64,000 nt of DNA, taken from NCBI GenBank assembly GCA_030654395.1, contig JAURXM010000025.1, forward strand, positions 248,001 through 312,000, written 5' to 3'. A program made the position numbers and the translations under genes. Positions 34,456 to 43,530 of the stretch are shown one piece after another. How positions within the stretch are numbered: the first letter of the stretch is position 1; the number at the start of each line of letters is the position of its first letter. Source of the stretch: Aquabacterium sp. Lineage in GTDB: Bacteria; Pseudomonadota; Gammaproteobacteria; Burkholderiales; Burkholderiaceae_C. A model generated the notes under the pieces. It worked only from the letters and a program-made list of their open reading frames with translations, was not told the origin of the DNA and ran no database searches.

Positions 34456-35586
34456 ATGGACACCTCAGAGCGCTTTATCAAACTGTTGATCGGTCTGGCC
34501 TTTTTGGCGGCCTCAGCAGCACTTTGGTGGCCCATCGAAGCCAAGGCTGTGCGACTCAAAGAGATCGCCACAGTGCAAGGCGTGCGCAGCAACCAATTGA
34601 TGGGCTATGGTTTGGTGGTCGGCCTAGATGGCACGGGCGACCAAACGACCCAAACACCCTTCACGGCACAAAGTCTGAACGCGATGCTGCAGCAAATGGG
34701 CATCACGGTGCCCGCTGGCGTGTCCATGCAGGTCAAGAACGTCGCTGCGGTGATTGTGACCACCACATTGCCCGCTTTCGCACAACCCGGTCAGTCGCTT
34801 GATGTGAACGTGTCCTCGCTGGGCAACTCCAAGTCACTGCGTGGCGGCACCTTGATTGCCACCCCACTCAAGGGTGCCGATGGGCAAATCTATGCGATGG
34901 CACAAGGCAACTTGGTGATCAGCGGTGCGGGTGCTTCAGCCGGTGGCGCCAAGGTACAAGTCAACCAACTCAGCGCAGGACGCATCCCCTCTGGCGCCAT
35001 GGTCGAGCGTGCAGTACCCACGCCTTGGCTGCAAGGCAGCTCGATGCAGTACGACTTGCAGTCTGATGATTTCAACACAGCACGGGATGTTGCCAACGCC
35101 ATTAATAATGCCAAAGGGCCTGGCACAGCTGAAGCCATCAATGGCCGCATGGTTAACGTCAAACTGCCAGCCCAAGCCGGAGAACGCGTGGCCTTTGTGG
35201 CTGATCTGGAGAATATCTCTGTTGAGCGCGCCATCCCTGCTGCCCGCATCGTGATCAACGCACGCACAGGCTCCATCGTCGTGAACCAAGCCGTCACGAT
35301 TGGCCCTTGCGCCGTGGCACATGGCAATTTATCGGTCACGATCAGCGCCACACCGGTGATCAGCCAACCCAACGCCTTATCGCAAGGTCAAACCGTATCG
35401 ACAGAGAAAAATGACATCCGCATCAACCAAGAACCTGGCGCGCTGATACAGCTGCCTTCAGGCACGAGGTTGACGGATGTCGTCAAGGCACTGAACTCCC
35501 TTGGTGCCAATCCGCAGGACCTGTTGGCCATCCTGCAAGCCATGAAGGCGGCCGGCGCGCTCCAAGCGGAGCTGGAGGTTATCTGA
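34456..35586 (+). CDS. flgI: Flagellar P-ring protein FlgI
   Basis: Predicted periplasmic P-ring subunit. A signal peptide (residues 1-30, hydrophobic core LIGLAFLAASAALWW) precedes the mature protein with VRLKEIATVQGVRSNQL, GYGLVVGLDGTGDQT and QSLDVNVSSLGNSKSLRGG. The C-terminal VVKALNSLGANPQDLLAILQAMKAAGALQAEL is also canonical. The 376 residues match. The stop overlaps flgJ by one base. Confidence 0.97.
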   Translation: MDTSERFIKLLIGLAFLAASAALWWPIEAKAVRLKEIATVQGVRSNQLMGYGLVVGLDGTGDQTTQTPFTAQSLNAMLQQMGITVPAGVSMQVKNVAAVIVTTTLPAFAQPGQSLDVNVSSLGNSKSLRGGTLIATPLKGADGQIYAMAQGNLVISGAGASAGGAKVQVNQLSAGRIPSGAMVERAVPTPWLQGSSMQYDLQSDDFNTARDVANAINNAKGPGTAEAINGRMVNVKLPAQAGERVAFVADLENISVERAIPAARIVINARTGSIVVNQAVTIGPCAVAHGNLSVTISATPVISQPNALSQGQTVSTEKNDIRINQEPGALIQLPSGTRLTDVVKALNSLGANPQDLLAILQAMKAAGALQAELEVI

Positions 35587-36521
35587 TGAGCCTGAATCCC
35601 CCCTCAAACCGGCCCAATGGGTTGACGATGGACTTGCGGTCTTTGGACCGCTTGAAATCTGCCGCTGGGCAAGGCGCCAAATCAAGTGTGCATGACGCAG
35701 CCAAGCAGCTTGAAGGCCTGTTCATGCAAGAGCTGGTCAAAAGCATGCGCTCGACCACCATGAACAGCGGCATGCTGGACAATTCAGCCACGGAGATGGG
35801 CACCAACATGCTTGATACCCAATTGGCTGGCCAGATGACGGGCCTACCTGGCGGGCTTGGCGAGCTGATCGCCCGCCAGCTGGAACGCCAGATGGGCATC
35901 GCGGCCAGCAAGGATGGCGCCAAAGGTGGCGCAAGCAACCCGTTCGCAGGTTTGGGTGACATGTCCTTGAGCCGATCGCCTGAGAGCGGCATGACGCTGC
36001 CGCTCAACGCCAAACTGAACACACCGAGCGTAGATGCGAAACGTCTGAGCGCGTCTGAGCGCTTCGTCAACAAGCACAAAGAGGCAGCCAAAGCGGCAGA
36101 AACAGCGACCGGCATCCCCGCATCCAACATCCTCGGGCAAGCGGCGCTGGAGTCAGGCTGGGGCAAGCACGAAATCCGTTTAAAGGACGGCACGCCGAGT
36201 CACAACCTGTTTGGCATCAAGGCCAACGCCAGCTGGAAGGGCAAGGTGGCTGAGGTCACCACCACAGAGTACATGGGCGGCGTGGCGCACAAAGTCACAG
36301 CCAAGTTCCGTGCGTATGACTCGTATGAAGACGCCTTCAAAGATCACGCCAAGTTGCTGACCCAAAGCCCCCGCTACAGTCAAACCGTTGCGAAAGCGGA
36401 CACGGCGAAGGACTTTGCCCGTGGCTTGCAAAACGCAGGCTACGCCACGGACCCTGCCTACGCAGACAAGCTCACCAAGGTGATCAACACCACCTTGCGT
36501 TTGCAAAGAACCGTCACTTGA
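35586..36521 (+). CDS. flgJ: Flagellar rod cap / muramidase FlgJ
   Basis: Two-domain protein: the N-terminal part (about 30-100, AAKQLEGLFMQELVKSMR) caps the growing rod, and the C-terminal part (about 155-305) is a glucosaminidase-type peptidoglycan hydrolase that opens the sacculus. The catalytic glutamate is E189 in AALESGWG. Both halves are present, as usual in beta- and gammaproteobacteria. Start 35586 overlaps the flgI stop (TGATG). Confidence 0.95.
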   Translation: MSLNPPSNRPNGLTMDLRSLDRLKSAAGQGAKSSVHDAAKQLEGLFMQELVKSMRSTTMNSGMLDNSATEMGTNMLDTQLAGQMTGLPGGLGELIARQLERQMGIAASKDGAKGGASNPFAGLGDMSLSRSPESGMTLPLNAKLNTPSVDAKRLSASERFVNKHKEAAKAAETATGIPASNILGQAALESGWGKHEIRLKDGTPSHNLFGIKANASWKGKVAEVTTTEYMGGVAHKVTAKFRAYDSYEDAFKDHAKLLTQSPRYSQTVAKADTAKDFARGLQNAGYATDPAYADKLTKVINTTLRLQRTVT

Positions 36522-36541
36522 CGGTTTGACAGGAGTACGCC

Positions 36542-38317
36542 ATGGGTTCAGGTATCTTCTCAGTCGGGGCTTCGGCGATGTTCGCTGCTCAGGCCAAGCT
36601 TGACACAATCTCGCACAACATCAGCAACGCCAACACACCGGGGTACTCACGCCAAGATGTCGTCCTCGTCACAGAAGGTGGGCTCTATACCGGCGCGGGC
36701 TTTTTTGGGCGAGGCGTCAAGGTATCCTCGGTCTCACGCACCACCAACGAGTTCTTAGTCAAAGAGAGCAACGTCAACACCGCATCGGCGGCTCAGGATC
36801 AGACCCGGCTTGAAAAGCTCAAACAGCTCGAAACCGTCCTACCCACGGGCGAGGCTGGCCTCGGTTATGCCGCAGGACTGGTGCTGAACTCTTTTGTTGA
36901 CGTGGCCAACCAGCCTCAAGACATGTCTGCCAGACAAGTCACGCTGGCCCGAGCACAGGATTGGGTTAGCCGCATGAATACGGCGGGCAGGCAGATCAAT
37001 TCGCTGCAGTCTGGTGTGGTGTCAGACATGAAAACCACCGTGCAGCAAATCAATTCACTCACCGCTCAGGTTGCAGAGGTCAACCAGAGCATCGCCAAAT
37101 TCACGGGTTCAGGCCACTCACCAAACGACCTGCTTGATAAGCGTGACAACCTCATCAAACAGTTGAGCCAGAAGGTATCCATCACCACCGTGCCTGCTGA
37201 TGACGGCACACTGAGCGTGTTCATGGGCGGCGGGCAGATGCTCGTATTGAGTAACCGCGCGGAGACCTTATCCGTCACGCGTGATCCGCTTGACGCCAGC
37301 CAAGGCCGTGTCGCACTGCTCATCAACGGTACCGAACGCATCATTGATGGCGAGCAAATCACCGGGGGTGCGTTAAATGGGCTGCTGCAGTTTCAAGACC
37401 AGGACATCACATCGACACGCGACCAACTGAACCGATTCAGCGCCAATTTCGCAGATGCGGTCAATGCGCAGCAGGCCTTAGGTGTCGACGCCGATGGCAA
37501 CTTGCAAACCAGTTTTGACAGCGCAGGGGCGCCAGTCAGCAACCCCTTGTTCATCAACACCGCAGACGCCACCAACTTAAAGCTATCGCTGACCGCCCCC
37601 AAAGGCTTGGCGGCTGCATCACCTTTGGTGGCTGTGCCCAGTTCCAAAAACAAGGGCACAGCCACCATCGACAATATAGCCATGGCGCGTGCCTTGCCCA
37701 CCACCAATGCCTTGGATGCGGCGACATCCAAACCCGCCACAGGCTCGCCTCTGACGGTGGTTTTTGAAGTCGATGCCGCAGACGCCACCAAGCTGACCTA
37801 TCGTTTCACGGACAGCACGGGGGCGCCCTATAAAGACACCGTACCGCCGCGCAGCTGGTCAGCCAGCACCCCCATCAATGACCAAGACCCCGCCAGCACA
37901 CCCACAGGCGCCTTGTTCAACTTGACCATCAGCGGCGTCCCCAAAGCGGGCGACACCATCCAGATCGCCCGAACGACCTACCCCACCAGCAACAATGGCA
38001 ATGCCTTGTCGATGCTGAATTTGCGTGACAAAACCATGGTGTCTATCGATGGTGTCTCACAGGCCACCGTCACGGACGCTTACTCACAAATGATCGGCAG
38101 CCTAGGCGTGATCGTGCAAGGTGGCGCCACGGCTGCGGACATATCCAAAGCGCTGCAAACCAGCTCAGAGCAGACCCTCAGCAGCATCAGCGGCGTCAAC
38201 TTAGATGAAGAGGCCGCCAGGCTGATTCAATTTCAGCAAAGCTACCAAGCAGCAGCCAAGGTATTGCAGATCGCTCAGTCGCTGTTTACCACGCTGCTTC
38301 AAACCGCCGGCGGCTAA
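36542..38317 (+). CDS. flgK: Flagellar hook-filament junction protein FlgK (HAP1)
   Basis: Predicted first junction protein between hook and filament. The N-terminal AQAKLDTISHNISNANTPGYSRQ and the C-terminal VNLDEEAARLIQFQQSYQAAAKVLQIAQSLFTTLL are diagnostic (quoted in part). The central region of about 400 residues is variable and includes the LSNRAETLSV and LLQFQDQDITS stretches common to the family. The length (591) is normal. AGGAG precedes the ATG. Confidence 0.96.
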   Translation: MGSGIFSVGASAMFAAQAKLDTISHNISNANTPGYSRQDVVLVTEGGLYTGAGFFGRGVKVSSVSRTTNEFLVKESNVNTASAAQDQTRLEKLKQLETVLPTGEAGLGYAAGLVLNSFVDVANQPQDMSARQVTLARAQDWVSRMNTAGRQINSLQSGVVSDMKTTVQQINSLTAQVAEVNQSIAKFTGSGHSPNDLLDKRDNLIKQLSQKVSITTVPADDGTLSVFMGGGQMLVLSNRAETLSVTRDPLDASQGRVALLINGTERIIDGEQITGGALNGLLQFQDQDITSTRDQLNRFSANFADAVNAQQALGVDADGNLQTSFDSAGAPVSNPLFINTADATNLKLSLTAPKGLAAASPLVAVPSSKNKGTATIDNIAMARALPTTNALDAATSKPATGSPLTVVFEVDAADATKLTYRFTDSTGAPYKDTVPPRSWSASTPINDQDPASTPTGALFNLTISGVPKAGDTIQIARTTYPTSNNGNALSMLNLRDKTMVSIDGVSQATVTDAYSQMIGSLGVIVQGGATAADISKALQTSSEQTLSSISGVNLDEEAARLIQFQQSYQAAAKVLQIAQSLFTTLLQTAGG

Positions 38318-38328
38318 GGAGCCTGATC

Positions 38329-39570
38329 ATGCGCATTGCCACAGCCCATACCTACGACCAGACCATCACCAACTTGCAAGATCGGCAGCAAAAACTCAGC
38401 TTCACGCAACAGCAGCTGACATCGGGCAAGCGTGTCAATTACGCGAGCGACGATCCCACGGCAGCAGCCAGAGCCGAGCGAGCACTGTCCGGCATAGCCC
38501 GAAGCGATGCCAACAAGCGCACCTTGGACGCCAGCCGCAACGTGATGAACATCGCCGAATCGGCCTTAGGCGGCGCAACCGATTTGCTGCAAACGGCACG
38601 AGAAACGCTGGTCGCAGCAGGCAACGGCAGCTACACCGACAGCGAACGCAAGAGCTTGGCCATCAAGCTGCGTGACATCCGCACCCAATTGCTGTCCGTG
38701 GCCAACCGCCCAGATGGCGGTGGCGGCTACGTTTTTGGCGGCCAAGGGTCGTCATCCCCCCCATTTATCGACACCACCACAGGCGTCACCTTCCAAGGCC
38801 AAGGCGGTGAATCACTGGCATCGACTGGTGAGCGCTTGAGTTTGACCGTAGACGGCGAGCAGGCTTGGCTCAAAGGCAAATCGGGCAACGGCATGTTCAA
38901 CACGGCGCCGGGCGTCAATGCCAACACCACACTAGCCAACACAGGCACTGCGTGGATCAGCAGCGGTGCAGTGAACACTCCCAGTGAGTTGCCCTACCCT
39001 GCAGCCACATCGCCCTCACCTGTTTACTCGATCACGTTCCACGTGTCGGCAGGCGCCAACACCTATGACGTGCTAGAGGACGGCGTCCCACTGGCATCAG
39101 GTGTTGCCTACACCAGCACCAAAAACATCGCCATACCAGGTCGTGGCATGTCCGTGGCGATCTCAGGCAAACCAGCAGACGGCGACAGCTTCAGCGTGAC
39201 AGAGGCCCAAAACAACCTCAATATATTCAGCAGTTTGGACCGCACCATAGCCGGACTAGAGACCATCAACCAATCAGGTGGTGTCATTCAACAGACGGTC
39301 AATACCGGCATGACCCAAATTGATGCAGCCATGATCAGCCTACAAAACGCACGGTCAGCGGTGGGTGAGCAACTCAACCGCATGGACGGCATTGAGACGC
39401 GCAACAGCGACCTCAAGCTGGCCGCGCAAACAGAGAAGTCCAACGCAGAAGATCTGGACATGGTCTCGGCGATATCCAACTTCCAGAATATACAAACAGG
39501 CTATCAGGCCGCACTTCAAACGTATGCGGCAGTGCAAAAGCTGTCACTGTTCCAATACATCAACGGCTAA
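38329..39570 (+). CDS. flgL: Flagellar hook-filament junction protein FlgL (HAP3)
   Basis: Predicted second junction protein. The flagellin-like N-terminal part (MRIATAHTYDQTITNL, with LSFTQQQLTSGKRVNYASDDP) and the C-terminal EDLDMVSAISNFQNIQTGYQAALQTYAAVQKLSLFQYI identify it. At 413 residues it has the larger central domain typical of many Burkholderiales. It starts 11 bases after flgK and ends the flg run. Confidence 0.95.
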   Translation: MRIATAHTYDQTITNLQDRQQKLSFTQQQLTSGKRVNYASDDPTAAARAERALSGIARSDANKRTLDASRNVMNIAESALGGATDLLQTARETLVAAGNGSYTDSERKSLAIKLRDIRTQLLSVANRPDGGGGYVFGGQGSSSPPFIDTTTGVTFQGQGGESLASTGERLSLTVDGEQAWLKGKSGNGMFNTAPGVNANTTLANTGTAWISSGAVNTPSELPYPAATSPSPVYSITFHVSAGANTYDVLEDGVPLASGVAYTSTKNIAIPGRGMSVAISGKPADGDSFSVTEAQNNLNIFSSLDRTIAGLETINQSGGVIQQTVNTGMTQIDAAMISLQNARSAVGEQLNRMDGIETRNSDLKLAAQTEKSNAEDLDMVSAISNFQNIQTGYQAALQTYAAVQKLSLFQYING

Positions 39571-39595
39571 GCCGACAAAGTCGGACAATAAAAAC

Positions 39596-40801
39596 ATGGA
39601 CCACCCCATCCTCAGTCAAATCGCGTTGTCTTACTGCCCGGTCATTGACCGCAGCAGAAGCGTCATTGCCACACGATTGACGGTTTTCCCGCTCAACCCC
39701 AGCGCGAGCCTTGATCCCCAAGCGTTGCTGGAGGCCTTGGCGCAAGCGTGGCCCATCGATGGCCCCAAGCTCTGGCTCAACGTGGCCAATGAAGGCCTGT
39801 TGCGCGACCTGATCAATGCCCAACCAGGCACGCACATCGCCATCGAAGTGCCCGCCTTCATGGCGACCGATCCGGAGAGCATGGCCGCCATCGACACCCT
39901 GCATGAGAATGGCAACGTCTTGCTGCTCAAAGGCCGTCCTTTGCAGGATCTGACCAAGCTGATCTTGCCGTGCTTCAACTACGCCATTGTCGACTTTGAA
40001 GACGATCGCCGCATCGACCAAGCCACAGGCGGCGTCGGCATCGCGCCTGAAGGCGTGACGCGCCACATAGAACATGTCCAAGCCGGCATTTGCAACGTGC
40101 CGGACATGGAGACCAGCTTCCGCAGGGGTGCGGCTGCGGTGCTCGGCTGGCCTATTGACGACGTCATCAAGGCCAACAGCAAACCGGCTGATCAGCCTGC
40201 CTTGCAAGTGATCGTGCTGCTGATTGACCAACTGCACCGGCAAGCCGATATTGAGGATCTTGAAAACACCCTCAAGCGCGACCCGCCCTTGGCCTATAAA
40301 TTGATGCGCTACATCAACTCACCGGCTTTTGGGCTATCGGTTGAGATCAGCTCATTCAGGCACGCCATCATGATTTTGGGCTACCAGCGGCTCAAGCGCT
40401 GGCTGGCCCTGCTGCTGGCCACCGCCAGCAAAGACCCCAATATGCGACCGGTGATGTATGCCGCCGTGCGCCGTGGCCTGTTGATGGAAGAGATCGCCCG
40501 CATCAGCGGTGACGAGGAAATGCGCAACGAGCTGTTCATCTGCGGCGTGTTCTCGCTGCTGGACCGCATGTTCCAACAACCCTTCAGCGAGTTGCTCAAA
40601 ACCATCCCCGTGCCCGAGCGCGTGTACCAAGCCTTGGCCGAGAACACGGGGCCCTATGAGCCGTATTTCGCGCTGATCAAGGCCATTGAAGGCGGCAGCC
40701 TCTACGACATCAAAGAATCAGCTGAGACCATGATGACCAGCTTGGGCGATGTCAACACGGCCTTGATCAAGGCTTTGGCATCGGCCACGCAATTGGAGTG
40801 A
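39596..40801 (+). CDS. HDOD-domain protein with degenerate EAL-like N-terminus (YuxH type)
   Basis: Predicted signalling protein of the c-di-GMP-related YuxH class. The N-terminal 190 residues have the layout of an EAL barrel (TRLTVFPLNP..., GPKLWLNVANEGLL, AIVDFEDDRR), but the E-x-L and other metal-binding motifs are missing. It is therefore probably catalytically inactive. The C-terminal HDOD domain (about 205-390) shows LKRDPPLAYKLMRYINSPAFGLSVEISSFRHAIMILG (key part: INSPAFGL). The start at 39596 is the first plausible one after flgL, 25 bases away, so it could be co-expressed with flagellar genes. Confidence 0.85.
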   Translation: MDHPILSQIALSYCPVIDRSRSVIATRLTVFPLNPSASLDPQALLEALAQAWPIDGPKLWLNVANEGLLRDLINAQPGTHIAIEVPAFMATDPESMAAIDTLHENGNVLLLKGRPLQDLTKLILPCFNYAIVDFEDDRRIDQATGGVGIAPEGVTRHIEHVQAGICNVPDMETSFRRGAAAVLGWPIDDVIKANSKPADQPALQVIVLLIDQLHRQADIEDLENTLKRDPPLAYKLMRYINSPAFGLSVEISSFRHAIMILGYQRLKRWLALLLATASKDPNMRPVMYAAVRRGLLMEEIARISGDEEMRNELFICGVFSLLDRMFQQPFSELLKTIPVPERVYQALAENTGPYEPYFALIKAIEGGSLYDIKESAETMMTSLGDVNTALIKALASATQLE

Positions 40802-40816
40802 AGCGTAAAATGGCGC

Positions 40817-41848
40817 ATGCATGCCGACACCCCCTACGACGACCTCACGCCTGATCTTGTTCTTGATGCGCTAGAGGCCGTCGGCCAAGAGGTCGATGGG
40901 CGGCTGCTGCAGCTCAATTCTTACGAAAACCGCGTTTTCCAAGTTGGTTTAGAAGACGGCCAATTTGTGGTCGCCAAGTTCTACCGTCCGGGCCGCTGGA
41001 GCGATGCCCAAATCTTAGAAGAACACGCCTTTGCCAACGAGCTGGTCGCCGCCGAGGTGCCCGCCGTGCCCCCATTGACGCTGCAATTGGCGCAGGGGCG
41101 CGAAGCCAGCTTACAGGGCACGCCGCCCACGCTCGGTTTTTTCAAAGGCCACCGCGTGGCCGTCAGCCCCCGACGTGGAGGCCGATCCCCCGAATTAGAA
41201 GACCCCGAAGTGCTGACATGGTTGGGCCGCTTTTTGGCACGCATGCACGCAGTCGGCGCGCAACGGCCTTTTGCGCACCGGCTGACGCTGGATGTGGACC
41301 ACACCGGACGCAGCGCCCGCCAATGGCTGAGCGACAGCGACAGCCTGCCCATGGAGACACGCAACAGCTGGCTGGCCGTCACCGACCAAGCTTTGGATTT
41401 GTGCCAGCAAGCATTCGATCGGGTGAGTGGCCTGCAAATGCGCCGCTTGCATGGTGACTGCCATCCCGGCAACATCTTATGGACACCACAAGGCCCCCAC
41501 TTTGTTGACTTGGACGACGCCTGCATGGGCCCTGCCGTGCAAGATTTTTGGATGATGCTGAGCGGTGACCCGCGCGACAGGCAGATCCAACTCAATGCCT
41601 TGCTTGATGGCTATGAGTCGATTGGTGAGTTCGATTGGCGAGAGCTCAAGCTGATTGAGCCGCTGCGCACACTGCGCATCATCCACCACAGCGCTTGGTT
41701 GGCCCGACGCTGGGATGACCCCGCCTTCCCGGCTGCCTTCCCTTGGTTCGGCAGCGGCAACTACTGGCAGCAACAAATCGACCTGCTGCGCCAGCAAATC
41801 GAGATCATGCAAACACCGGATGATCAACCGGCTTGGATGCAGGGCTGA
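40817..41848 (+). CDS. srkA: SrkA/RdoA-like stress response kinase
   Basis: Predicted cytoplasmic protein kinase of the SrkA (YihE/RdoA) family, with a choline/aminoglycoside-kinase fold. The ATP-side lysine is in FVVAKFYRPGRW, the conserved glutamate in EEHAFANEL, the catalytic loop is LHGDCHPGNIL and the metal-binding motif is FVDLDDA. The length (343) fits the family, which protects cells under envelope and oxidative stress in E. coli. It starts 15 bases after the HDOD gene. It is the last chromosomal-backbone gene before the degraded island. Confidence 0.92.
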   Translation: MHADTPYDDLTPDLVLDALEAVGQEVDGRLLQLNSYENRVFQVGLEDGQFVVAKFYRPGRWSDAQILEEHAFANELVAAEVPAVPPLTLQLAQGREASLQGTPPTLGFFKGHRVAVSPRRGGRSPELEDPEVLTWLGRFLARMHAVGAQRPFAHRLTLDVDHTGRSARQWLSDSDSLPMETRNSWLAVTDQALDLCQQAFDRVSGLQMRRLHGDCHPGNILWTPQGPHFVDLDDACMGPAVQDFWMMLSGDPRDRQIQLNALLDGYESIGEFDWRELKLIEPLRTLRIIHHSAWLARRWDDPAFPAAFPWFGSGNYWQQQIDLLRQQIEIMQTPDDQPAWMQG

Positions 41849-41870
41849 CAGCCCCGCCATCTTGGCTGCA

Positions 41871-42032
41871 CGACATGCCTTGTACGTGCGGACTCGCGAG
41901 GTCAATCCGGCTCGCTGGTCGAGTTCCACTCGTGATTGGTCACCGATAGTGACCGTCACGCTGAACCCCGAACGGGATTGCGTTGTCACCAACCACTCGC
42001 CTGAAATGAACAGACCACTTCTGGCTGCGTGA
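41871..42032 (+). pseudogene. IS3-type transposase C-terminal remnant
   Basis: About 53 codons ending at a TGA resemble the tail of IS3-family OrfB transposases: REVNPARWSSSTRDWSPI and VTVTLNPERDCVV. There is no catalytic core and the upstream frame is in other sequence. Immediately after the stop, TTGACACGCGCCG could be a worn terminal inverted repeat. It marks the left side of the island. Identification is by pattern memory, so moderate confidence. Within 41849-42101 I see no other gene; a GGTCAC/GTGACC hairpin lies inside this remnant. Confidence 0.5.
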
Positions 42033-42074
42033 ATGACGCGACAACTACATTGACACGCGCCGGATAGGCATTGA

Positions 42075-42950
42075 GGCTACGGGGATCATGCCGGCTCGGG
42101 CTTGCCCAAGATTTATCACAACTGGGCCGGACAGCATTGGCGCAGGCCCGTTCTATACGAACTGCGCGAACCTGAACAAACACTGATGGAGCTGCGCATG
42201 AGCAGCTTGGTTCCCGAAGATGTCCTGGTCGATTTGCAAGCGCGCTTGGGTGAGCGCTTCATGGTTTTGCCTGAACTGGCGCGGTTGGCGCTGATTACAG
42301 CGAGCGCGGAAGGCATGCTGAACCATGCCCGCTTGCGCGAAATTTCAACCGAGCACCCGGCCGATATCACTAAGATGCTGGCAAGCCTTGTCCGAGATCA
42401 CTTATTGACAACGCAAGGTACTGGCCGGGGCATGGTGTACTTTCTGCCATGGCAAGGCCAGATAGCAGCCATGTCGTTCGAGTCGGGAGACGAACCAGGC
42501 TCGTCGCCCAATGTTGGCTTAACACCGGAGCTAAGCGCCTTAACACCTGAGCTCGGCGGCTTAACACCGGAGCTAAGCACTTTAACTTCCGGGCAGCCAA
42601 GCCAAAGCGATACCGAGCCAGATGAGCCCGAGGTGATCTCCGATCTGGGTCAGATCGCGCCGGATGAGCTGGCTCGTCTGCAATCTCTGGCCGCGCCAGT
42701 GGCGGATCGGGAGCGAGCAAGCCCTGAATTAGTGCGGCAAACGGTACTGGCCCTTTGCAGTGGCCGCTATCTGGGTTTGCGCGCATTGGCCCAATTGCTG
42801 GGCCGGAATTCAGACGGCGTTGATTTGCGTAAACGGATTCTCAATCCTCTGGTCGCCAACAAAACCTTGCTGCGTGCGTATCCAAACCCGAACGATCCAC
42901 GCCAAGCCTATACCGCCAGTACGACCACCACGACACGAATTTCGAACTGA
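42075..42950 (+). pseudogene. 5'-truncated ATP-binding (RecG-like/AlbA_2) protein
   Basis: The open frame begins right after a TGA at 42072 and has no convincing start (TTG 42102, ATG 42186). What remains matches the C-terminal half of large ATP-binding 'RecG-related' proteins carrying an AlbA/schlafen-type N-domain: RRPVLYELREPE, MSSLVPEDVLVDL, LITASAEGMLNHARLREIS and ITKMLASLVRDHLL, a winged-helix-like segment. A spacer with three LTPEL repeats follows and then a C-terminal helical part (LRALAQLLGRNSDGV). The conserved N-terminal domain is absent. Such genes are often embedded in type I restriction loci. The stop overlaps the next frame as TGATG. Confidence 0.7.
42519..42581 (+). repeat. 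Three tandem 21-bp repeats (LTPEL heptads)
   Basis: Three imperfect copies of a 21-bp unit (TTAACACCGGAGCTAAGCGC-type), in frame, encode LTPELSA, LTPELGG and LTPELST, with a partial fourth (LTSGQ). They form a hinge between the winged-helix-like part and the C-terminal part of the truncated ATP-binding protein. Similar heptad hinges vary in copy number among related proteins. Confidence 0.85.
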
Positions 42951-43453
42951 TGAATACATCCTCTTTAGTCCAAAAAGTCTGGAACTTCTGCCACACCCTG
43001 CGAGATGACGGTGTGGGCTATGGCGATTACCTTGAACAGCTGCCAGCCGTCAGCCAACATTTGAAGCGCATCTATGCCGACAACGAGCTGGAGCGCGAGG
43101 CAACTGTTAAGCAGTACTTAATGGTTCAGCGCAAGGTGGATCACTACAGCTTGCAGGCCATCATTGCCGTCGGCTTCAAGATCGAAAACGAGCGCGCGGT
43201 GCAGTTCCGTAAATGGGCCAACCAGATCGTCAAGGATTACACGATTCAGGGCTGGGTCATGGATGCGGATCGCCTGAAGAGTGGAGGCAGCGTGCTGACC
43301 GAAGACTTCTTCGAGCGGCAGTTGGAGAAGATCCGGGAAATCCGGCACCCTGAGCGCAAGTTCTACCAAAAGATCACCGACATCTACGCAACGGCGCTGG
43401 ATTACGACACGTCGGCAACGGCGACCAAGGGTGGAGTGCCTCACGGGGTATGA
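42950..43453 (+). pseudogene. Chimeric frame: HsdM N-terminus fused to a RhuM-like middle part
   Basis: Residues 1-31 (SSLVQKVWNFCHTLRDDG, YGDYLEQL) are the start of a type I restriction methyltransferase subunit HsdM. From about residue 32 (AVSQHLKRIYADNELE, AIIAVGFKIENERAVQFRKWA, REIRHPERKFYQKITDIYATALDYD) the sequence is that of RhuM/Fic-associated family proteins. Both are cut: HsdM loses its catalytic part, RhuM loses its start and its conserved C-terminal continuation, and a foreign GGVPHGV ends the frame. The junction implies an in-frame deletion in a former hsdM-rhuM locus. A functional product is unlikely but cannot be excluded. Confidence 0.75.
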
Positions 43454-43482
43454 GCGCGCCCCTCTTTCATTGCTGCGATTCA

Positions 43483-43520
43483 AATTAAAGAATGGTTTAA
43501 TACTATCCCTGCAATTAAAG
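43483..43520 (+). promoter_or_regulatory. AT-rich promoter region of the Fic gene with direct repeats
   Basis: AATTAAAG occurs at 43483-43490 and 43513-43520, 30 bases apart (about three helical turns), flanking TTTAATACTAT. TAATAC or TACTAT could be a -10 box. The composition is far more AT-rich than the surroundings, suggesting a real regulatory segment. Confidence 0.4.
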
Positions 43521-43530
43521 TGTGCTTTCA

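Noticed and set aside
42398-42580. Minus-strand frame with SSGVK repeats
   Set aside because: It is the complement of the LTPEL repeat inside a recognisable protein; no ribosome site.
42519-42581. CRISPR-like array
   Set aside because: The 21-bp units are contiguous, in frame and without spacers; they are a protein-coding repeat.
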